Source: Corynebacterium sp. (lineage in GTDB: Bacteria; Actinomycetota; Actinomycetes; Mycobacteriales; Mycobacteriaceae). From it: 64,000 nt of DNA. The notes beneath the pieces were generated by a model, which did no database searches, was not told the origin of the DNA, and was given only the letters and a program-made list of their open reading frames with translations. Shown piece by piece: positions 42,697-52,417 of this stretch. Both the position numbers and the translations under genes were made by a program. Location of the stretch: contig NZ_JAUNUG010000003.1 in the NCBI RefSeq assembly GCF_030538285.1, positions 1 through 64,000 on the forward strand. Direction: 5' to 3'. Within the stretch, counting starts at the first letter, position 1, and each line of letters opens with the position of its first letter.

Positions 42697-44118
42697 CTAC
42701 AGCTGCGGAATAGCCCCCAACAGGGACTTTGTGTACTCGTGCTGAGGGTTGGCCCAGATCTCCTCCGTCGGGCCGTGCTCTACAATGCGCCCATCGCACA
42801 TGACAGCGACCGTCGAACAAACTTCCCGCACCACTGAAAGATCGTGGGAGATGAACACCAGGGTGAGGCCATACTCGTCGACCAGCTCGTCGAGAAGCTC
42901 AAGAACCTGGGCGCGGACGGAGACGTCAAGGGCGGAGACGGGCTCGTCGGCAAGCAGGATCTCGGGCTTGCCGGCGACGGCGCGTGCGATGGAGATGCGC
43001 TGCCGCTGACCACCGGAGAACTGGTGCGGATACCGGTCGGCGGCGTCCGCGGGCAAGCCCACCTCGGACAGGACCTCCTGGACGCGCTCCGGGGAACCGC
43101 CGCCTTCGGCGATGGAACGGCCCACTCGGAGGCGGGGATTGAGGGAACTGCGGGGATCCTGGAAGACGACCTGGACGCCGGCGTCGATAAGCACGGAACC
43201 GGAATCGGGGACATCCAGTCCCGCGATCTGCCGCAATAGCGTCGTCTTTCCGGAACCGGAACCACCGACGACGCCGAGGCGCTCACCACGACGGACGAGC
43301 AGTGAGACGTCGTCAAGTGCAGTCGTCGTGCCGTACCGTCGCGTGACGTTGCGCAATGTGATCACGGGCTCGCCCAGTGGGCGGGCCTGAGCTGGCTCAC
43401 CGGGCAGTGAGGCCGCGACGAGGCGCTGCGTGTACGGGTGCTCCGGCGCGCGCAGGATCTGCTCTGTCTCCCCAGTTTCGACGATCTCGCCCTGCGACAT
43501 GACCAGCACGCGATTGCACATCCGGTTGATCACCCCAAGGTCGTGGGTGATAAACAATAGAGAAACCCCCAGCTCATCGACGAGATGATCGAGCAGGTCC
43601 AGCACCTGATCCTGCACGGTGACATCGAGGGCGGTGGTGGGCTCATCGCAAATGAGTAGGTCCGGGTCCTGGGAGATGGCCATCGCGATGAGCACTCGCT
43701 GCCGCTGGCCGCCGGAGAGCTCGTGCGGGTAGGCCTTCATGCGGGCGGGGTCGAGTGAGACGCGTTCGAAAAGGTCGGTGACATCGGAACGACCGGCCGC
43801 CTCTGCCACCTGCCTACCCACGGTCATCAGCGGGTCCAGCGCCGTCATCGGCTCCTGGAACACCATCGACACGACCTTCCCCCGTAGTGGCCGCATCCGC
43901 CGGTCAGACAGTCCGATGAGCTCACGGCCGTCCAGCGCGATAGAACCGGACGCGCTCAGCCCGCGCGGTAGAAGACCTATGATGGACAGGGCGGTCAGCG
44001 ACTTGCCGGAGCCGGATTCGCCGATGAGTCCGACGCGTTCGCCGCGGCCGACGTTGAAGGAGATGCCGTCGAGAAGCTTGTCTCCGACGCGGAGATCAGT
44101 GACGTTCAGGATGCTCAT
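42697..44118 (-). CDS. Oligopeptide ABC importer ATPase with two fused nucleotide-binding domains
   Basis: A 473-residue fusion of the usual OppD and OppF ATPases. Domain 1: GESGSGKSLTALS, LSGGQRQRVLIAMA, LLICDEPTTALD. Domain 2: GGSGSGKTTLLRQ (about residue 280), FSGGQRQRISIARA, LLADEPVSALD. It drives import by the two permeases upstream in the operon. Peptide or nickel-type substrates are both known for this family; lack of markers leaves this open. The stop leaves about 75 bases to the HNH promoter. Confidence 0.92.
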   Translation of the reverse strand: MSILNVTDLRVGDKLLDGISFNVGRGERVGLIGESGSGKSLTALSIIGLLPRGLSASGSIALDGRELIGLSDRRMRPLRGKVVSMVFQEPMTALDPLMTVGRQVAEAAGRSDVTDLFERVSLDPARMKAYPHELSGGQRQRVLIAMAISQDPDLLICDEPTTALDVTVQDQVLDLLDHLVDELGVSLLFITHDLGVINRMCNRVLVMSQGEIVETGETEQILRAPEHPYTQRLVAASLPGEPAQARPLGEPVITLRNVTRRYGTTTALDDVSLLVRRGERLGVVGGSGSGKTTLLRQIAGLDVPDSGSVLIDAGVQVVFQDPRSSLNPRLRVGRSIAEGGGSPERVQEVLSEVGLPADAADRYPHQFSGGQRQRISIARAVAGKPEILLADEPVSALDVSVRAQVLELLDELVDEYGLTLVFISHDLSVVREVCSTVAVMCDGRIVEHGPTEEIWANPQHEYTKSLLGAIPQL

Positions 44119-44930
44119 CGTCGGCTCCTCGAGGGGTCGAGGACGTCGCGTAGTCCGTCGCCCAGCAGGTTAAAGCCCAGCACAGTCAGCGCGATCGCCA
44201 GCCCCGGCCACAGCGCCAGCTGCGGCGCGGACCCCAGCGAAGCCTGCGCCGACTGCAACATCCGCCCCCACGAGGGGTCCGGCGGGGAGGTGCCTAAGCC
44301 GAGGAAACTCAGCGCCGCCTCCGCGAGGATGGCCAACGCGAACGCCACCGAAGCCTGCACGATGATCATGCCCGCGATGTTCGGCAACACGTGCCTTCCT
44401 GCAATAACCACTTCCGGCACGCGGGAGACGCGGGCGGAGGCGATGAAGTCCTGCGTCATCACCTGCAGTGTCCCGGCACGGGCCACGCGGGAAAAACCGG
44501 GGATGCCCGCGATGCCGATCGCCACCATGGCTGTCAGCGTCGAGGCCCCGAAAGCAGCGCCCGCCACGATGGCCAGCAGCAGCGCCGGGAACGCCAGCAT
44601 GAGGTCCATGCCACGCATGATCAACGCCTCCGCCCAACTGCGCCGCATGCCGGCGAGAATGCCCAATGGAACGCCCAGGAGTGCAGAAATTCCCACCGCC
44701 ACCAGGCCGACGAATAACGTGATCTGGGCGCCGGCCATGATGCGGGAGAACACATCACGCCCATAACGGTCCGTGCCCATCAGATGGTCCGCAGAAGAAC
44801 CCAGCAGGCGCTGGGCCGGCATGGCATGGACTGGGTCGTAAGGGGTCCACACCAGCGAGACCAGCGCAAGCAGCACCGTCACGGCCACGATGAACGCCCC
44901 GATCCACCCGGATACCGGCAGCCTTGTCAT
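44115..44930 (-). CDS. Peptide ABC transporter permease, OppC/DppC type
   Basis: A 271-residue permease with six helices. HLMGTDRYGRDVFSRIMAGAQITLFVGL near residue 55-80 and the EAA-loop region ASARVSRVPEVVIAGRHVLPN are hallmarks of the DppC/OppC family. Its stop overlaps the ATPase start by 4 bases and its start overlaps the upstream permease stop, so translation is coupled. Confidence 0.92.
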   Translation of the reverse strand: MTRLPVSGWIGAFIVAVTVLLALVSLVWTPYDPVHAMPAQRLLGSSADHLMGTDRYGRDVFSRIMAGAQITLFVGLVAVGISALLGVPLGILAGMRRSWAEALIMRGMDLMLAFPALLLAIVAGAAFGASTLTAMVAIGIAGIPGFSRVARAGTLQVMTQDFIASARVSRVPEVVIAGRHVLPNIAGMIIVQASVAFALAILAEAALSFLGLGTSPPDPSWGRMLQSAQASLGSAPQLALWPGLAIALTVLGFNLLGDGLRDVLDPSRSRR

Positions 44931-45844
44931 GCGCTCCTCCTGATCCGCGGGTCGATGAGACGGTAGGCGACATCGACGATGAGGTTGACGGTGAGCGTGA
45001 ACACGACCAGCAGCATGACGATCGTCTGCACCGCCGGCAGATCACGCCGCGCCACCGAGTCCAGCAGCATCGAACCCAGCCCCGGGATGAGAAACACGCG
45101 CTCGATGACCACCGCGCCCACGATGAGCGAGGTCAGTTGCAGCCCCGCGACGGTCAGCACGGGCAGGGCCGCATTGCGCAGGCCATGTCTGAGCAACGCC
45201 TCGCTTATCGACGCCCCCGTACTCCGCGCCGTCCGCATAAACTCACGGTCCATCACCTCGAGGACCGCGGAACGCACGTAGCGGGTGAGGATCGCGGCCT
45301 GCACGAGTGTCAGGGCGATAACCGGCAGGATGATGCGCTGGAGGAAGCCGAGGAAATCGGTGCCGGGTGGGATCCACCCGTTGGCTGGCACCCACCCCAG
45401 ATGCACCGAAAAGACGGTGACCAGGAGGATGCCGGTGAGGAAGGAGGGGATGGCGATACCGATCTGAGCGAGTGTGGGCAGCACTCGGTTGGAGGTCCAC
45501 ATGCCCAGCGGGAGGGCGATGAGCAGGGACAGCACCATCGCTAGGCCGCAGAGGATGAGGGAGACCTGCGCGCGGTCCACGATGAGCGGGGTGATGTCCT
45601 GTCGTGAGGCTAACGACATCCCGAAATCACCCGTGAGCAGCCCGCCCACCCAGTCGAAATACTGGACGATGAGAGGCCGGTCGGTGCCCAGTTGCTTTGC
45701 CAGCGCCGCCACCGCCTCGTCGGTGGCGGTCACCCCCAGGGCGACGCGCGCCGGATCACCAGGAATCAGGCGCAGTAGCGCGAAGATGAGCACGGAGGCC
45801 AACGAAAGCGAGAGGAGGAAGCGGATGAGGACGCGGACAATCAC
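44927..45844 (-). CDS. Peptide ABC transporter permease, OppB/DppB type
   Basis: A 305-residue permease with six helices, starting with the typical IRFLLSLSLASVLIFALLRLIPGDPA and containing the EAA loop YVRSAVLEVMDREFMRTARSTGAS and HGLRNAALPVLTVAGLQL. A copy of the dispersed motif at 45203 codes TGASIS at a position where the family normally has KG/TGAS. It overlaps the solute-binding gene by 4 bases. Confidence 0.92.
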   Translation of the reverse strand: MIVRVLIRFLLSLSLASVLIFALLRLIPGDPARVALGVTATDEAVAALAKQLGTDRPLIVQYFDWVGGLLTGDFGMSLASRQDITPLIVDRAQVSLILCGLAMVLSLLIALPLGMWTSNRVLPTLAQIGIAIPSFLTGILLVTVFSVHLGWVPANGWIPPGTDFLGFLQRIILPVIALTLVQAAILTRYVRSAVLEVMDREFMRTARSTGASISEALLRHGLRNAALPVLTVAGLQLTSLIVGAVVIERVFLIPGLGSMLLDSVARRDLPAVQTIVMLLVVFTLTVNLIVDVAYRLIDPRIRRSA

Positions 45845-47328
45845 TGCTTCTCCATTCCGGCCAAGGCCAGGGCGTCGGTGACCACGGTCGGTGTGACACC
45901 GCTGACCCCGGGGGCAGTGACCACGATATTGGGCAGGTTGAACACGGTCAGGGCCCCGGCGTCAGCCATGATCGTCGACACCGCCGACTCCATGAAGTCG
46001 ACCTGCTCTTCGCCGGTGACGGCGGTGTCGGCGGCGAGCAGATCCGCGCGGACCTGATCATTGTCGTAGCCGAGGTAGTAGTTCGGATTGCCGAATAGGG
46101 CGGGGATGTCGCGAGCCTCGACGTGCGCGATGATCGACATGTCGTAGTTCTTGGCTGTCATCACCTCCGCCAGCCATACGGCCGGGAACTCAACTGTTTC
46201 CAGGCGGACCTGGAACCCCACGTCGCGAAGCTGCGAATACAGCAGCTCAGAGATGTTCTGGGCGTAGGGGAGGGAGGGCAGGGAGATGGTGATCTCGGGT
46301 TCGCGGCCGTCGAGAAGCTCTCGCGCCCGGTCGGGATCGAAGGGGGCGTGGTCCTCGCCGGTGAACCATGGGTCCGTCGGTGGGACGGGGGCGCCACCGG
46401 TATCGGTGGCCAGGCCCTCCCACACGACCTGATTCACGGCAGCACGGTCGACGGCGTGGACAACGGCCTGCCGAACGCTGGGATCATCGAAGGGCGCGCG
46501 CTGGTTATTCATGGAGACCAGCACCTCGCCGTTGGTGGTGCCCACCTCGACCTCGTATGACTCCGGCAACGTATCTAGCAACTCGGGGGCTTGCATCGCC
46601 CACACCAGGTCGATGTCCCCGGAGCGGAGCGCATTGACCGCGGAGGTGGCGTCAGCGAAATAACGGATCGCGGCATGTCGCTGCGCTGGCTCCCCCCAAT
46701 AGTCATCGCGCCGGGTGAAGGTGATCGACTCGCCCACCGCGAAACGTCCCAGCGTATAAGGCCCGGTGCCTACGGGATGGGTCGCCAGCCTATCGACGCC
46801 CGTCGGCGACATCATCGCCCCCGTCAGCGTGCCCATCGACCACAGCCAGCGCTGCGAGGGGCGCTCCAGGGTGACCTGCAGGGTGTGATCGTCGAGGGCC
46901 TCCACCCCGGAGACCACATCCATCTCGGATTTCAACCCGTTGGTCCAGGAATCCTGCACGTACTCGATGGAGAAGGCCGCCGATTCGGCGTTAAAGGGGG
47001 AACCGTCGGAGAAGGTGACACCCTCGCGCAGGTGGAAAGTATAGACAGTGGCGTCATCCGAGACGTCCCACGAGGTGGCGAGGAGGGGAGTGATCTCGCC
47101 GGTGTCGTCGATAAGCACCAGACCCTCATAGATGTTGGCCATGAGGGCCTGCGGAATCGCGGCACCACCAGTGGTGGTGAAGTCGAGGGAGGCGGGAGCG
47201 CCGGTGGTGCCCAGCACGAGGGACTCCTGGCCGGCGACACGACCGACCTGTGTGGCGGTGGAACCCGCGGAACAGGCCGTGGTCACTAATCCGGCGAGAA
47301 GCACGGCGAGCACACGACGAAATGTCAT
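45841..47328 (-). CDS. Oligopeptide ABC transporter substrate-binding lipoprotein
   Basis: A 495-residue extracellular solute-binding protein of family 5. ATG 47328 gives a signal with lipobox TTACSA (cysteine about residue 19). Segments ANIYEGLVLIDDTGEITPLLATSWDVSDDATVYTFHLREGV-type and PVGTGPYTLGRF are family hallmarks. A longer start near 47382 would place the lipobox too deep. It follows the GntR gene by 32 bases. Motif copy 47107 reads VLIDDTGE. Confidence 0.9.
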   Translation of the reverse strand: MTFRRVLAVLLAGLVTTACSAGSTATQVGRVAGQESLVLGTTGAPASLDFTTTGGAAIPQALMANIYEGLVLIDDTGEITPLLATSWDVSDDATVYTFHLREGVTFSDGSPFNAESAAFSIEYVQDSWTNGLKSEMDVVSGVEALDDHTLQVTLERPSQRWLWSMGTLTGAMMSPTGVDRLATHPVGTGPYTLGRFAVGESITFTRRDDYWGEPAQRHAAIRYFADATSAVNALRSGDIDLVWAMQAPELLDTLPESYEVEVGTTNGEVLVSMNNQRAPFDDPSVRQAVVHAVDRAAVNQVVWEGLATDTGGAPVPPTDPWFTGEDHAPFDPDRARELLDGREPEITISLPSLPYAQNISELLYSQLRDVGFQVRLETVEFPAVWLAEVMTAKNYDMSIIAHVEARDIPALFGNPNYYLGYDNDQVRADLLAADTAVTGEEQVDFMESAVSTIMADAGALTVFNLPNIVVTAPGVSGVTPTVVTDALALAGMEKQ

Positions 47329-47360
47329 GCCTGCGACGTTAGTCGATAAGGCAGATGAAA

Positions 47361-48104
47361 CTACTCCACGGGAGTCAGGCACGCAGGGGATGGGGTGCCC
47401 CGCACGGTATTGAGGCTGAGCGTGAGGTTCTCAGCGGGGAAGAAATGGTCGCCGTAGGAGATGATCCGGCCGTACTGGTCGGCGGTGGACATGCGCACGC
47501 GCAGCAGCGGGTCGCCCTGTGCGATCTGTAGAAGCTGCGCCTGCTCGGCATCGGCGATGGTGGCGGTGATGCAGCGGGAGATGTTGTCGACGACGATGTC
47601 ATGCTCCCCGAGGTGTGCGTAGATCGATTGGGCGTCGGTGTCGAGTTCGAGGATATGACGTCCGATCTCTACCGGGAAATATAAAGTCTCAATCGCCACG
47701 GGGCGCCCATCCGCCGAACGCAGGCGGCGCAGCGTGATGAGGTGGGTGCCGGGTTCGAGCCGCAGGTAGCCGGCGATCTCCTCGCAGGCGGGCTGGCGGG
47801 CCATCAGCAGGGTCTGCTGCCCGGGGATGTGGTTGTGGGCTTCGAGCCAGGAGGTGATGGACACCGCCGAGTCGAAGGACTTATGTGAGGAACGGGCCAG
47901 GACCGTTGAGCGGCGGCCGCGACCGGTGGAGATCATGCCTTCAGTGCGCAGCAGCATCATTGCCTGGCGGACGGGGCCGCGGGAGGAGCCGAATTGCTCG
48001 CAGAGCTCCGCCTCGGAGGGCAGTTCATCGCCCGGGGCGAGGTTTCCGGTGTTGATCGCATCACGGATGTGATCGGCGATCTTCTGGTAATGCTGCGACG
48101 CCAT
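47361..48104 (-). CDS. GntR/HutC family transcriptional regulator
   Basis: A 247-residue regulator. Residues 1-70 contain a winged helix: YQKIADHIRDAINTGNLAPGDELPSEAELCEQFGSSRGPVRQAMMLLRTEGMI-like. The C-terminal UTRA sensor domain includes LITLRRLRSADGRPVAIETLYFP and RVRMSTADQYGRIISYGDHFFP. It heads the peptide-import operon and probably regulates it. ATG 48104 is chosen; the longer frame from 48200 has no good start. Confidence 0.9.
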   Translation of the reverse strand: MASQHYQKIADHIRDAINTGNLAPGDELPSEAELCEQFGSSRGPVRQAMMLLRTEGMISTGRGRRSTVLARSSHKSFDSAVSITSWLEAHNHIPGQQTLLMARQPACEEIAGYLRLEPGTHLITLRRLRSADGRPVAIETLYFPVEIGRHILELDTDAQSIYAHLGEHDIVVDNISRCITATIADAEQAQLLQIAQGDPLLRVRMSTADQYGRIISYGDHFFPAENLTLSLNTVRGTPSPACLTPVE

Positions 48105-48227
48105 GCTGATGGTGGTCCTTGTGTGCTCGACGATTGGTGCGTTCCGATTCAACCAAATACAGATATAGCCTGACAATAGCCTAAGTCGCCTCTGGCGCAA
48201 GATAGCAGGTCTGGACGGTTAGCATGG

Positions 48228-49085
48228 GTGCTTGTGGTTGACGTGCTCAGTGGCTTCGGTGTGGTGGTGCTCGTCATTGCTGTCGGCTACTTCTATGGTC
48301 GTGTCCAGCCTACGTCCGGACGGGCTTTGGCGTCGTTGGTCTATTTTGTGGCCACCCCGGCGCTGATTATCGACATTCTGCTGCGTACGGACCCGCGGGA
48401 GATATTCTCGGCATCCTTTGTCGTCGTGGCGGCATCGGCTCTGCTGACCGGCGCGTTGGCGTTTTTCCTCTTCCGCTTGCGGGGGCGCAGTGCCCCGGAC
48501 TCCATCATCGGGATGCTGGCGTCCTCGTACGCGAACGGGGGTAACCTCGGCATCCCGCTGGCCGTGTACCTGCTTGACGACGCCGCCATCGTCATCCCCG
48601 TCATCTTGTTCCAGGTCGCTTTCTACGCCCCTGTCGCGCTGACGTTGCTCGACATGGATGTCTCCCGCAACCTCACCGTGGTGCTGAAGAACCCGTTGCT
48701 CATCGCGGCGGTCGTCGGCCTGGTTATCCCCGTCCCGCCACTTATGGCGGAGGCCGTGGGGATCCTCGCCGGGGCGGCCGTGCCCGTGGCGCTGCTGGTG
48801 TTCGGGATGTCCCTGGTGGGCACGCGGGTGCGTATCGACGCCGACGTACTCCTCGCCGTCACCTGCAAAAACTTCCTCCATCCGGTGCTCGCGGGGCTGC
48901 TGGCATATGCCCTCGGTGCGCCGTTGTACGCGCTGGTCGTGCTGGGTGCTCTGCCGACAGCCCAGAATGTGCTTACCTATGCCGTGCGTTTCCGGACGAA
49001 TGAGGTCTTGGCCCGGGACGCCGGTGTCGTCTCCACGCTCGTGTCCTTTCCCGTCCTGGTCGTGGTGACCCTCCTGCTTGGGTAG
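48228..49085 (+). CDS. AEC (auxin efflux carrier) family transporter
   Basis: A 285-residue membrane protein with about nine to ten helices. Its start VVDVLSGFGVVVLVIAVGYFYGR and the LASSYANGGNLGIPLAVYLL segment (about residues 95-115) are typical of bacterial AEC proteins, which export organic acids such as malate; substrate unknown. The start is GTG 48228. It is divergent from the GntR gene with a 120-base gap. The stop is 13 bases before the next gene. Confidence 0.85.
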   Translation: MLVVDVLSGFGVVVLVIAVGYFYGRVQPTSGRALASLVYFVATPALIIDILLRTDPREIFSASFVVVAASALLTGALAFFLFRLRGRSAPDSIIGMLASSYANGGNLGIPLAVYLLDDAAIVIPVILFQVAFYAPVALTLLDMDVSRNLTVVLKNPLLIAAVVGLVIPVPPLMAEAVGILAGAAVPVALLVFGMSLVGTRVRIDADVLLAVTCKNFLHPVLAGLLAYALGAPLYALVVLGALPTAQNVLTYAVRFRTNEVLARDAGVVSTLVSFPVLVVVTLLLG

Positions 49086-49098
49086 GATCACCGCCATC

Positions 49099-49599
49099 AT
49101 GGACACCATCCGACTGCGCACCACTCCCGGGCACCTGGCCACCAGCCGGGTCGTGCGGGTTTTCCTGGGATTTCTGGTGGTGTTGGTCCCCCTGCTGATG
49201 GGCCTGCTCCTGGCCGCCGGGTCCTCCCCCTGGCCGGAGGTGTTCTACGTCGCGGCCTCCGCGCCGGCCGTCGGCCTGGTGCTGGCCCTGGTCATGCTGG
49301 TGGGCAGGTTGTGGCGGCGTTCGCGTCCCGTTTTGCTTATCGACGATCACGTCACCCTCCCCGCCACCGGCATCCAGTTTCCCCTCGTCCGGCTCACCCA
49401 CCTACAGCTGTATACCCGGGGCGGGATCCCACACCTGGTGCTCCTGCCGGAGCACGTCACCGAGCGTGTGCCCTCGCGGGCCGTCGCCCCGTACACGGTG
49501 ACCTTCCCCGCCGGCGCCAACTACCTGCCCTATGAACTCCTTGAACTTCTCGGGCGGAGGGTGCGGGGAGTGGGCGTCGATAAGCTGGGAACTATATAG
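49099..49599 (+). CDS. Two-helix membrane protein of unknown function
   Basis: A 166-residue protein with two helices (about residues 19-40 and 53-73) and a soluble C-terminal half (LLIDDHVTLPATGIQFPLVRLTHLQLYT...) which resembles beta-rich domains of small actinobacterial membrane proteins. I do not recognise it. ATG 49099 is chosen. Two copies of the dispersed motif lie in it (49335, reading LLIDDH, and 49576, near the C-terminus, reading GVDKLGTI). Confidence 0.65.
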   Translation: MDTIRLRTTPGHLATSRVVRVFLGFLVVLVPLLMGLLLAAGSSPWPEVFYVAASAPAVGLVLALVMLVGRLWRRSRPVLLIDDHVTLPATGIQFPLVRLTHLQLYTRGGIPHLVLLPEHVTERVPSRAVAPYTVTFPAGANYLPYELLELLGRRVRGVGVDKLGTI

Positions 49600-49618
49600 G
49601 TCCTGTCATTATAGATAC

Positions 49619-51382
49619 ATGACATCAAGAAAATTCCGACTCGAATCGGATCCTTTCGTGCTGCTCGGCGCCGTCGGCTTCATCGTCGCGTTCGTTATCG
49701 GCACCATCGCCCTCGGCGAGACAGCTCAGCTGGCGTTCGCGGACGTCGCCGACGGGCTCATGGCCAACCTCGGCTGGTTCTACATCGGCGGCGTGTCAAT
49801 GGTGTTCATTTTCCTCATCCTCGTGTTCGTCTCCCGCTTCGGACGGGTGAAACTCGGTGACGACGAAGCCGACGCCGAATACCCGCTGCCCGTATGGTTC
49901 GCCATGCTCTTTGCCGGCGGCATGGGCGCCACCCTCATGTTCTGGGGCGTGGCAGAGGCCATCAACCACGCCTGGAATGTGCCCATGGCCAACGCGGAAC
50001 GCATGAGCGACGCCGCCATCCACCAGGCATTCGCCTTCACCTACTACCACTTTGGTATCCACATGTGGGTCATCATGACCTTGCCTGGCCTGGCGTTGGG
50101 ATACTTCATCTACAAGCGCAAACTCCCGCCCCGCCTGTCGAGTGTGTTCGCCCCGCTGCTCGGCGGCCGCATCTACGACTGGCCCGGCAAGATCATCGAC
50201 ATCGTGGCCATCATCGGCACCATCTTCGGTATCGCCGTCTCCGTCGGCCTTGGTGTCCTGCAGATCAACGCCGGCATGAACATGCTGTGGGGCGTGCCCC
50301 TGGTGAGTTGGGTGGAGATGGCCATCATCGCGTTCATCACACTGGTCGCCTGCATCTCCGTGGCCTCCGGACTCGACCGCGGCATCAAGATCCTCTCCAA
50401 CCTCAACATGGGCCTCGCCGTGCTGCTCATGCTCTTCATCCTCGTCACCGGGCCGACGTTGACACTGCTGAAGTTCATTATCGAGTCCTTCGGCATCTAC
50501 GCCTCGACCATGCCGGAGATCATGTTCTGGGTGGATTCTTTCAGCCACAACCCCGGCTGGCAGGGCAACTGGACCGTCTTCTACTGGGCGTGGTCCATCT
50601 GCTGGTCGCCCTATGTCGGAATGTTCATCGCGCGTATCTCGCGCGGGCGCACGGTCCGCGAGTTCATCGGTGGCGTCCTGCTGCTGCCGACGCTGTTTGT
50701 CACCATCTGGTTCGCCATCTTCGGCCGCGCGGGCATCGAGGTCGAACTGGACAACCCGGGCTACCTCACCGGGCCCGTCGTCGAGGAGGGCAACGTCCCC
50801 TTTGCCCTGTTCGGCCTGCTGGAGGCCTACCCGCTCACTGCTGTGACGGCGGTGCTGGCCATGGTCGTGATCGTGCTCTTTTTCATTACCTCCATCGACT
50901 CCGCGGCGCTGGTCGTCGACATGTTCGCCACCGGCGAGGAGGAGCAGACCCCCACCTGGTACCGCGTCGGCTGGGCTCTGTCCATCGGCGCGGTCACCGG
51001 CTCCCTGCTGCTCATCTCCCCCGAAACGGGCATCGCGACCCTGCAGGAGGTGGTCATCATCGTGGCACTGCCGTTCTTCGTCATCCAGATGATCATGATG
51101 TACTCCCTGTTCAAGGGTATGCTCGACGATTCGGCCGCCCCCGAGCAGCTGCGCACCCGCCACTGGGAGAAGACCGACACCGCCGAGAAGCTGGTGGCCA
51201 GTGAGGCACGGCCCTCCCCGGGCTTCGACGCCGAGGGCAACCCCCTGCCCGTCCCGGTCCTCGAGCACGACGACGAGGGCAACATCGTCATCCCAGGCAA
51301 CGTTGTGATCGGAGGCGACCTCATCACCGACGAGGACGAGGAAGACGGCTTCCGCATCATCGAGCAGACGCGCCCGAACTAG
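49619..51382 (+). CDS. BCCT family osmolyte transporter (EctP-like)
   Basis: A 587-residue betaine/choline/carnitine-type carrier with about twelve helices. [21 protein letters not shown] (about residue 96) and [25 protein letters not shown] match the family; the second is the Trp-rich core. The C-terminal about 85 residues are hydrophilic and acidic, a possible osmosensing tail. By remembered order near treS and aecD it may correspond to EctP, an inference. The ATG at 49619 follows a TATAG-rich stretch with no clear RBS, so a leaderless start is possible. The gene overlaps the convergent oxidoreductase by 4 bases. Confidence 0.88.
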   Translation: MTSRKFRLESDPFVLLGAVGFIVAFVIGTIALGETAQLAFADVADGLMANLGWFYIGGVSMVFIFLILVFVSRFGRVKLGDDEADAEYPLPVWFAMLFAGGMGATLMFWGVAEAINHAWNVPMANAERMSDAAIHQAFAFTYYHFGIHMWVIMTLPGLALGYFIYKRKLPPRLSSVFAPLLGGRIYDWPGKIIDIVAIIGTIFGIAVSVGLGVLQINAGMNMLWGVPLVSWVEMAIIAFITLVACISVASGLDRGIKILSNLNMGLAVLLMLFILVTGPTLTLLKFIIESFGIYASTMPEIMFWVDSFSHNPGWQGNWTVFYWAWSICWSPYVGMFIARISRGRTVREFIGGVLLLPTLFVTIWFAIFGRAGIEVELDNPGYLTGPVVEEGNVPFALFGLLEAYPLTAVTAVLAMVVIVLFFITSIDSAALVVDMFATGEEEQTPTWYRVGWALSIGAVTGSLLLISPETGIATLQEVVIIVALPFFVIQMIMMYSLFKGMLDDSAAPEQLRTRHWEKTDTAEKLVASEARPSPGFDAEGNPLPVPVLEHDDEGNIVIPGNVVIGGDLITDEDEEDGFRIIEQTRPN

Positions 51383-52362
51383 AGCCCCCAGGCCTGCGCG
51401 AGGATCTCCATGCCGCGGGTGGTCTCGGCCTCGGAGGTGCCCTGCAGCGAGATCATGAGCTCGTCGGCCTGCGCGGTCTTCGTGAAACCCTCGAGATAGT
51501 CGCGGACCTGATCGCCGGTACCGACGGCCGTGTAGCGCAGCATGTCGATGATCTGGCGGCCGTGGTGGGAAACGATGATCTGGTCGAGTTGCTCCTCGGT
51601 GAGATGGCGTCCGCGCCCGGCCATGGCCTTCACCCGCTGGCGGTAGACGCCTTCCAGCTGGCGGGCGGCATCGGTCTCCGAGTCGGAGGCCACCACGTTG
51701 ACTGCTGCGATGACATAAGGCTCCGCCAGCTTCTCGGAGGGCTGGAAATTCTCCCGGTAGGTCGAGACCGCGTGTTCCAGGTGGGTCGGCGCGAAGTGTG
51801 AGGCGAAGGAGTAGGGAAGGCCCAGCTGGGCGGCCAGCGTCGCCCCGTAGAGGGAGGAGCCGAGGATATAGAGCGGCACGTTGGTGCCCGCACCGGGGAC
51901 CGCCTGCACACCCGGGATGCGGGAGTTGCCGGAGAAGTAGCCCTCCAGCTCCATGATGTCCTGGGGGAAGTGCTCGGCGGCGTTCGCGTCGCGACGCAGC
52001 GCCCGGCCCAGGGTATTCATATCCGTGCCGGGGGCGCGGCCGAGGCCGAGGTCGATGCGGTCGGGGTAGAGCTCGGCCAGGGTGCCGAACTGTTCGGCCA
52101 CCACGTAAGGGGCGTGGTTGGGCAGCATGACGCCGCCGGAGCCCAGGCGGATGGACTCCGTGTGCGCGCCGACATGGGCGATGAGCACCGCCGGCGCGGA
52201 GGACGCGATGGTCGGCATGTTGTGGTGCTCCGCGTACCAGATGCGCTTGAAGCCCAGGCGCTCCGCCCGCTGCGCCATATCGACGGAACGCCGCATGGAA
52301 TCGCGCGCAGTTTCACCGGGGTAGATATGGCAGAAATCAATGAGGGAAAGAGAAGTAGACAT
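51379..52362 (-). CDS. Luciferase-like (LLM class) flavin-dependent oxidoreductase
   Basis: A 327-residue TIM-barrel flavoprotein. [54 protein letters not shown] segment is a hallmark of the YhbW-like branch; [16 protein letters not shown] is the other. It uses FMN; the substrate is not predictable. It faces the BCCT gene and its 5' side lies 55 bases from the start of the four-gene cluster, which reads away from it. Confidence 0.85.
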   Translation of the reverse strand: MSTSLSLIDFCHIYPGETARDSMRRSVDMAQRAERLGFKRIWYAEHHNMPTIASSAPAVLIAHVGAHTESIRLGSGGVMLPNHAPYVVAEQFGTLAELYPDRIDLGLGRAPGTDMNTLGRALRRDANAAEHFPQDIMELEGYFSGNSRIPGVQAVPGAGTNVPLYILGSSLYGATLAAQLGLPYSFASHFAPTHLEHAVSTYRENFQPSEKLAEPYVIAAVNVVASDSETDAARQLEGVYRQRVKAMAGRGRHLTEEQLDQIIVSHHGRQIIDMLRYTAVGTGDQVRDYLEGFTKTAQADELMISLQGTSEAETTRGMEILAQAWGL

Positions 52363-52417
52363 ATCATCAGTCTACTGATCGGTTGAGCACCCGTGTGACC
52401 TCGCTTACCTTAGGTGC

